This document shows positions 62,297 to 64,000 of a stretch of 64,000 bases of DNA, one piece after another. The stretch is taken from NCBI GenBank assembly GCA_930367205.1, contig OV884011.1:172805226-172869225 (forward strand). Direction: 5' to 3'. This stretch comes from Acanthosoma haemorrhoidale (Eukaryota > Arthropoda > Insecta > Hemiptera > Acanthosomatidae). The stretch's first letter is position 1. The number at the start of each line of letters is the position of its first letter. The translations under genes were made by a program, and so were the position numbers. The notes beneath the pieces were generated by a model. The model worked only from the letters and a program-made list of their open reading frames with translations. It made no database searches and was not told the origin of the DNA.

Positions 62297-62977
62297 AAAC
62301 GGCACAGGAAAAATTAAGATAACGAACCGGACCGTCATTTGGAACACTACTCTCTCCTCTCTCTCTGCACTGGCGTTTGCTGCTCTACTGAAACCCTGGT
62401 CTCATTCAACTACCTCTGCATGTCTCTCTCCTAACATCGCTATGTTTTAGTCCGGCGTTGTCAGACCCCACACCTTCCTAGGGGGAATCTCTGCCTTTGC
62501 CTCGCTAAAACTAGCACCTCCTTGGGAGAGATCTCTCCCTCGCGAACGACGGTTGCTGTGGCCCTGAAAATTTACCTAGCAGTGTCTCCCATGGCAATCC
62601 AGTCTGCCTCTACGGTTCACTCTCGCCTTTGGGATCTGGACGGTTTTCGCCTACTCTCAGATACCTAGTGTGAATTCGTGGTCATTCCAAGACTACATAA
62701 ACTACCTATAAACCTACCCTGTACCTCTTCTCCTGAACATAGTGCACTGTCGGGGCACACACCTTCAGAAGATCAAAAGATTATGGAGTCAGATCAAAGC
62801 GAATTCGGCTGCCCGCCGACTAGGCCGGTGGCCAGGGTGAAAGACCATAGGTCCATCCGCTCTATCTCTTTCTGGGAGCTCGCCGGACGGGGGCTAAGAG
62901 GTCGTAGTGACCCTAGCCCGTGGTTGGCGTCTCTTTCCCACTTTAGGGATACTCAGTTATCTGAGGCCGACAAGTAT

Positions 62978-64000
62978 ATTTTACCAAACAAACATAAAAT
63001 TAAAAATACGATAAATAAACAAACGATTTTCAACTTTTCCTAAATCAACCTCATTTACCTAAAAGACATTACTGAATGGAATTTTTCTGGCATCAAATTC
63101 GGACTCATAACTTAAGGAAATAGGAAACTGACAAAGTTTTTTTAAGGGAGCGAAAAAAGTTTTTTTTGTAGAATAGTGTTATGGTATGCAATGTTTAAAA
63201 TTACCCATATTTACGAGTCAAATATTCAACATTTAAATATAGTTTAACTTGGTAGATAAGAGATTAACTGACTTAGGACATAATATCACATAGCAGTAGC
63301 CTAACGTTACACGTACAGGTTGAATAAACCATAATGACACAACACTTTCTTCCATTGTCACACCGTACCAAATTGCTCTTATGGTGACCCATATTACATA
63401 ATGGCTGTAAGCACACAGTTACCTCATGCATCACGAAAAGCATAATCCTAGGACATTATCAAAACTTCACTTAAAACTACTCCATGACAGAACTTACAAA
63501 ATGCAGACATCCTATCAAGAAAAAAGTGATCTAAATTTAGTTAAGTGTGACTATGAATGATTGACTAACTGGTATTGTAATGAAGGGCAGGCATTAATTG
63601 CGGTTTGAGATGAGCTGCGTGATGCACTAACTAACTATACCAATAATAATATAATTCTTCAAATATTATATTAATACCATTGACATGGGTTTCGGGAGCT
63701 GACGTTGAAACACCGTTGTTTATTATTAGCAATGGTGTAGCCTTATTATATATATGCAAGAGTATTTTTTAAAATAATTTAAGGCTATTTTTATTCATTA
63801 ATCGTAAGATATTCTATAAAGATTCCCACTAATGGGATAAGTTACTCAAAATTATCTGTGTCTATTGCACCTTTAAATTTAATTTTAAACAATCCCGAAT
63901 CAGGGGAAAGATTTAAAATGTCACTAAGCCCAGTGCGATTTAAACATAAAGAATGTCAACGGGTATAAGAGTTGGGAGATCGGTTACGTATATAAAAGAT
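62978..64000. other. no gene seen
   Basis: AT-rich DNA to the end of the window, no element recognised. Confidence 0.5.

Larger units (their letters stand above)
62087..62972 (+). mobile_element. solo LTR 3 (886 bp) with perfect 5-bp TSD
   Basis: It starts TGTTATGGCCACCTC and ends GAGGCCGACA; AGTAT lies directly on both sides (62082-62086 and 62973-62977). It matches solo LTR 2 over roughly the first 675 bp, to GGGGCACA near 62760. From there to the end it is different, apart from a short ATGGAGTCAGAT (62784-62795) shared with solo LTR 1. A 121-codon frame at 62678-63043 crosses the unique 3' part and runs out into flanking DNA, so it is not an element gene. Confidence 0.85.

Noticed and set aside
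62678..63043. 121-codon ORF that looked like an LTR-element gag start after a primer-binding site
   Set aside because: The identical AGTAT pentamers at 62082 and 62973 show that the LTR extends to 62972, so the ORF crosses the LTR edge into flanking DNA and is not an element gene.

Overview
The window is a strongly AT-rich stretch of nuclear DNA from a multicellular animal, most likely an invertebrate. Long non-coding tracts, long homopolymers and a 162-bp (TC)n run, 5'-truncated poly(A)-tailed non-LTR retrotransposons, solo LTRs with 5-bp target-site duplications (TSDs), tRNA-derived SINE-like units and foldback elements all point to a eukaryote. An arthropod (possibly a crustacean such as a parasitic copepod) is my best guess from style only; nothing in the sequence proves it. 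I found no intact host protein gene, no rRNA, no convincing functional tRNA, no CRISPR and no bacterial or viral operon. Almost all open frames are short chance ORFs in AT-rich DNA or decayed transposon frames.

Layout. 1-2.0 kb: nothing recognisable. 2.0-3.8 kb (minus strand): remains of a Gypsy-like LTR retrotransposon, with a partial LTR, a primer-binding site close to a tRNA-Lys type, and decayed gag-like frames. 3.8-8.1 kb (plus): three copies of one non-LTR retrotransposon family (here 'LINE-2'); two lie head to tail at 6.1-8.1 kb, the first with a recognisable but frameshifted reverse transcriptase (RT). 8.66-8.92 kb: one copy of an unclassified interspersed repeat, with relatives at 29.4 and 49.9 kb. 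11.6-11.9 kb: a LINE-2 tail next to a small foldback. 13.6-13.9 kb: an RT-like fragment of another element. 20.7-21.7 kb: one tail each of 'LINE-1' (this report's name, not mammalian L1) and a LINE-2 relative. 28.5 and 52.2 kb: two tRNA-derived SINE-like units; a third tRNA-like block lies at 61.2 kb. 31.1-33.7 kb: LINE-2 tails around a solo LTR. 35.6-36.4 and 62.1-63.0 kb: two more solo LTRs. 40.8-42.0 kb: a LINE-1 tail, then a 0.6-kb foldback with arms of about 210-220 bp. 53.8-54.2 kb: an LTR-like block. 55.3-55.8 kb: a LINE-2 tail interrupted by a LINE-1 tail. 56.2 kb: (TC)81. 60.4-61.0 kb: the longest LINE-1 tail.

How the pieces relate. The two LINE families end in similar proteins (an FFD-S-x(n)-NP motif, then a proline-rich stretch and RW) and carry short hairpins in their 3' UTRs, a plausible recognition signal for the element's own RT. 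SINE-like units and a 31-bp poly(A) insert with a 15-bp TSD fit the same target-primed machinery acting in trans. The three solo LTRs are mosaics of one another: two share a promoter half with a palindromic CRE and TATA box, and a different pair shares the 3' end. The region reads as an intergenic or intronic transposon graveyard. The most interesting items are the mosaic solo LTRs, the 3'-UTR hairpins, the nested insertion and the large foldback; I did not see a convincing novel cellular system.
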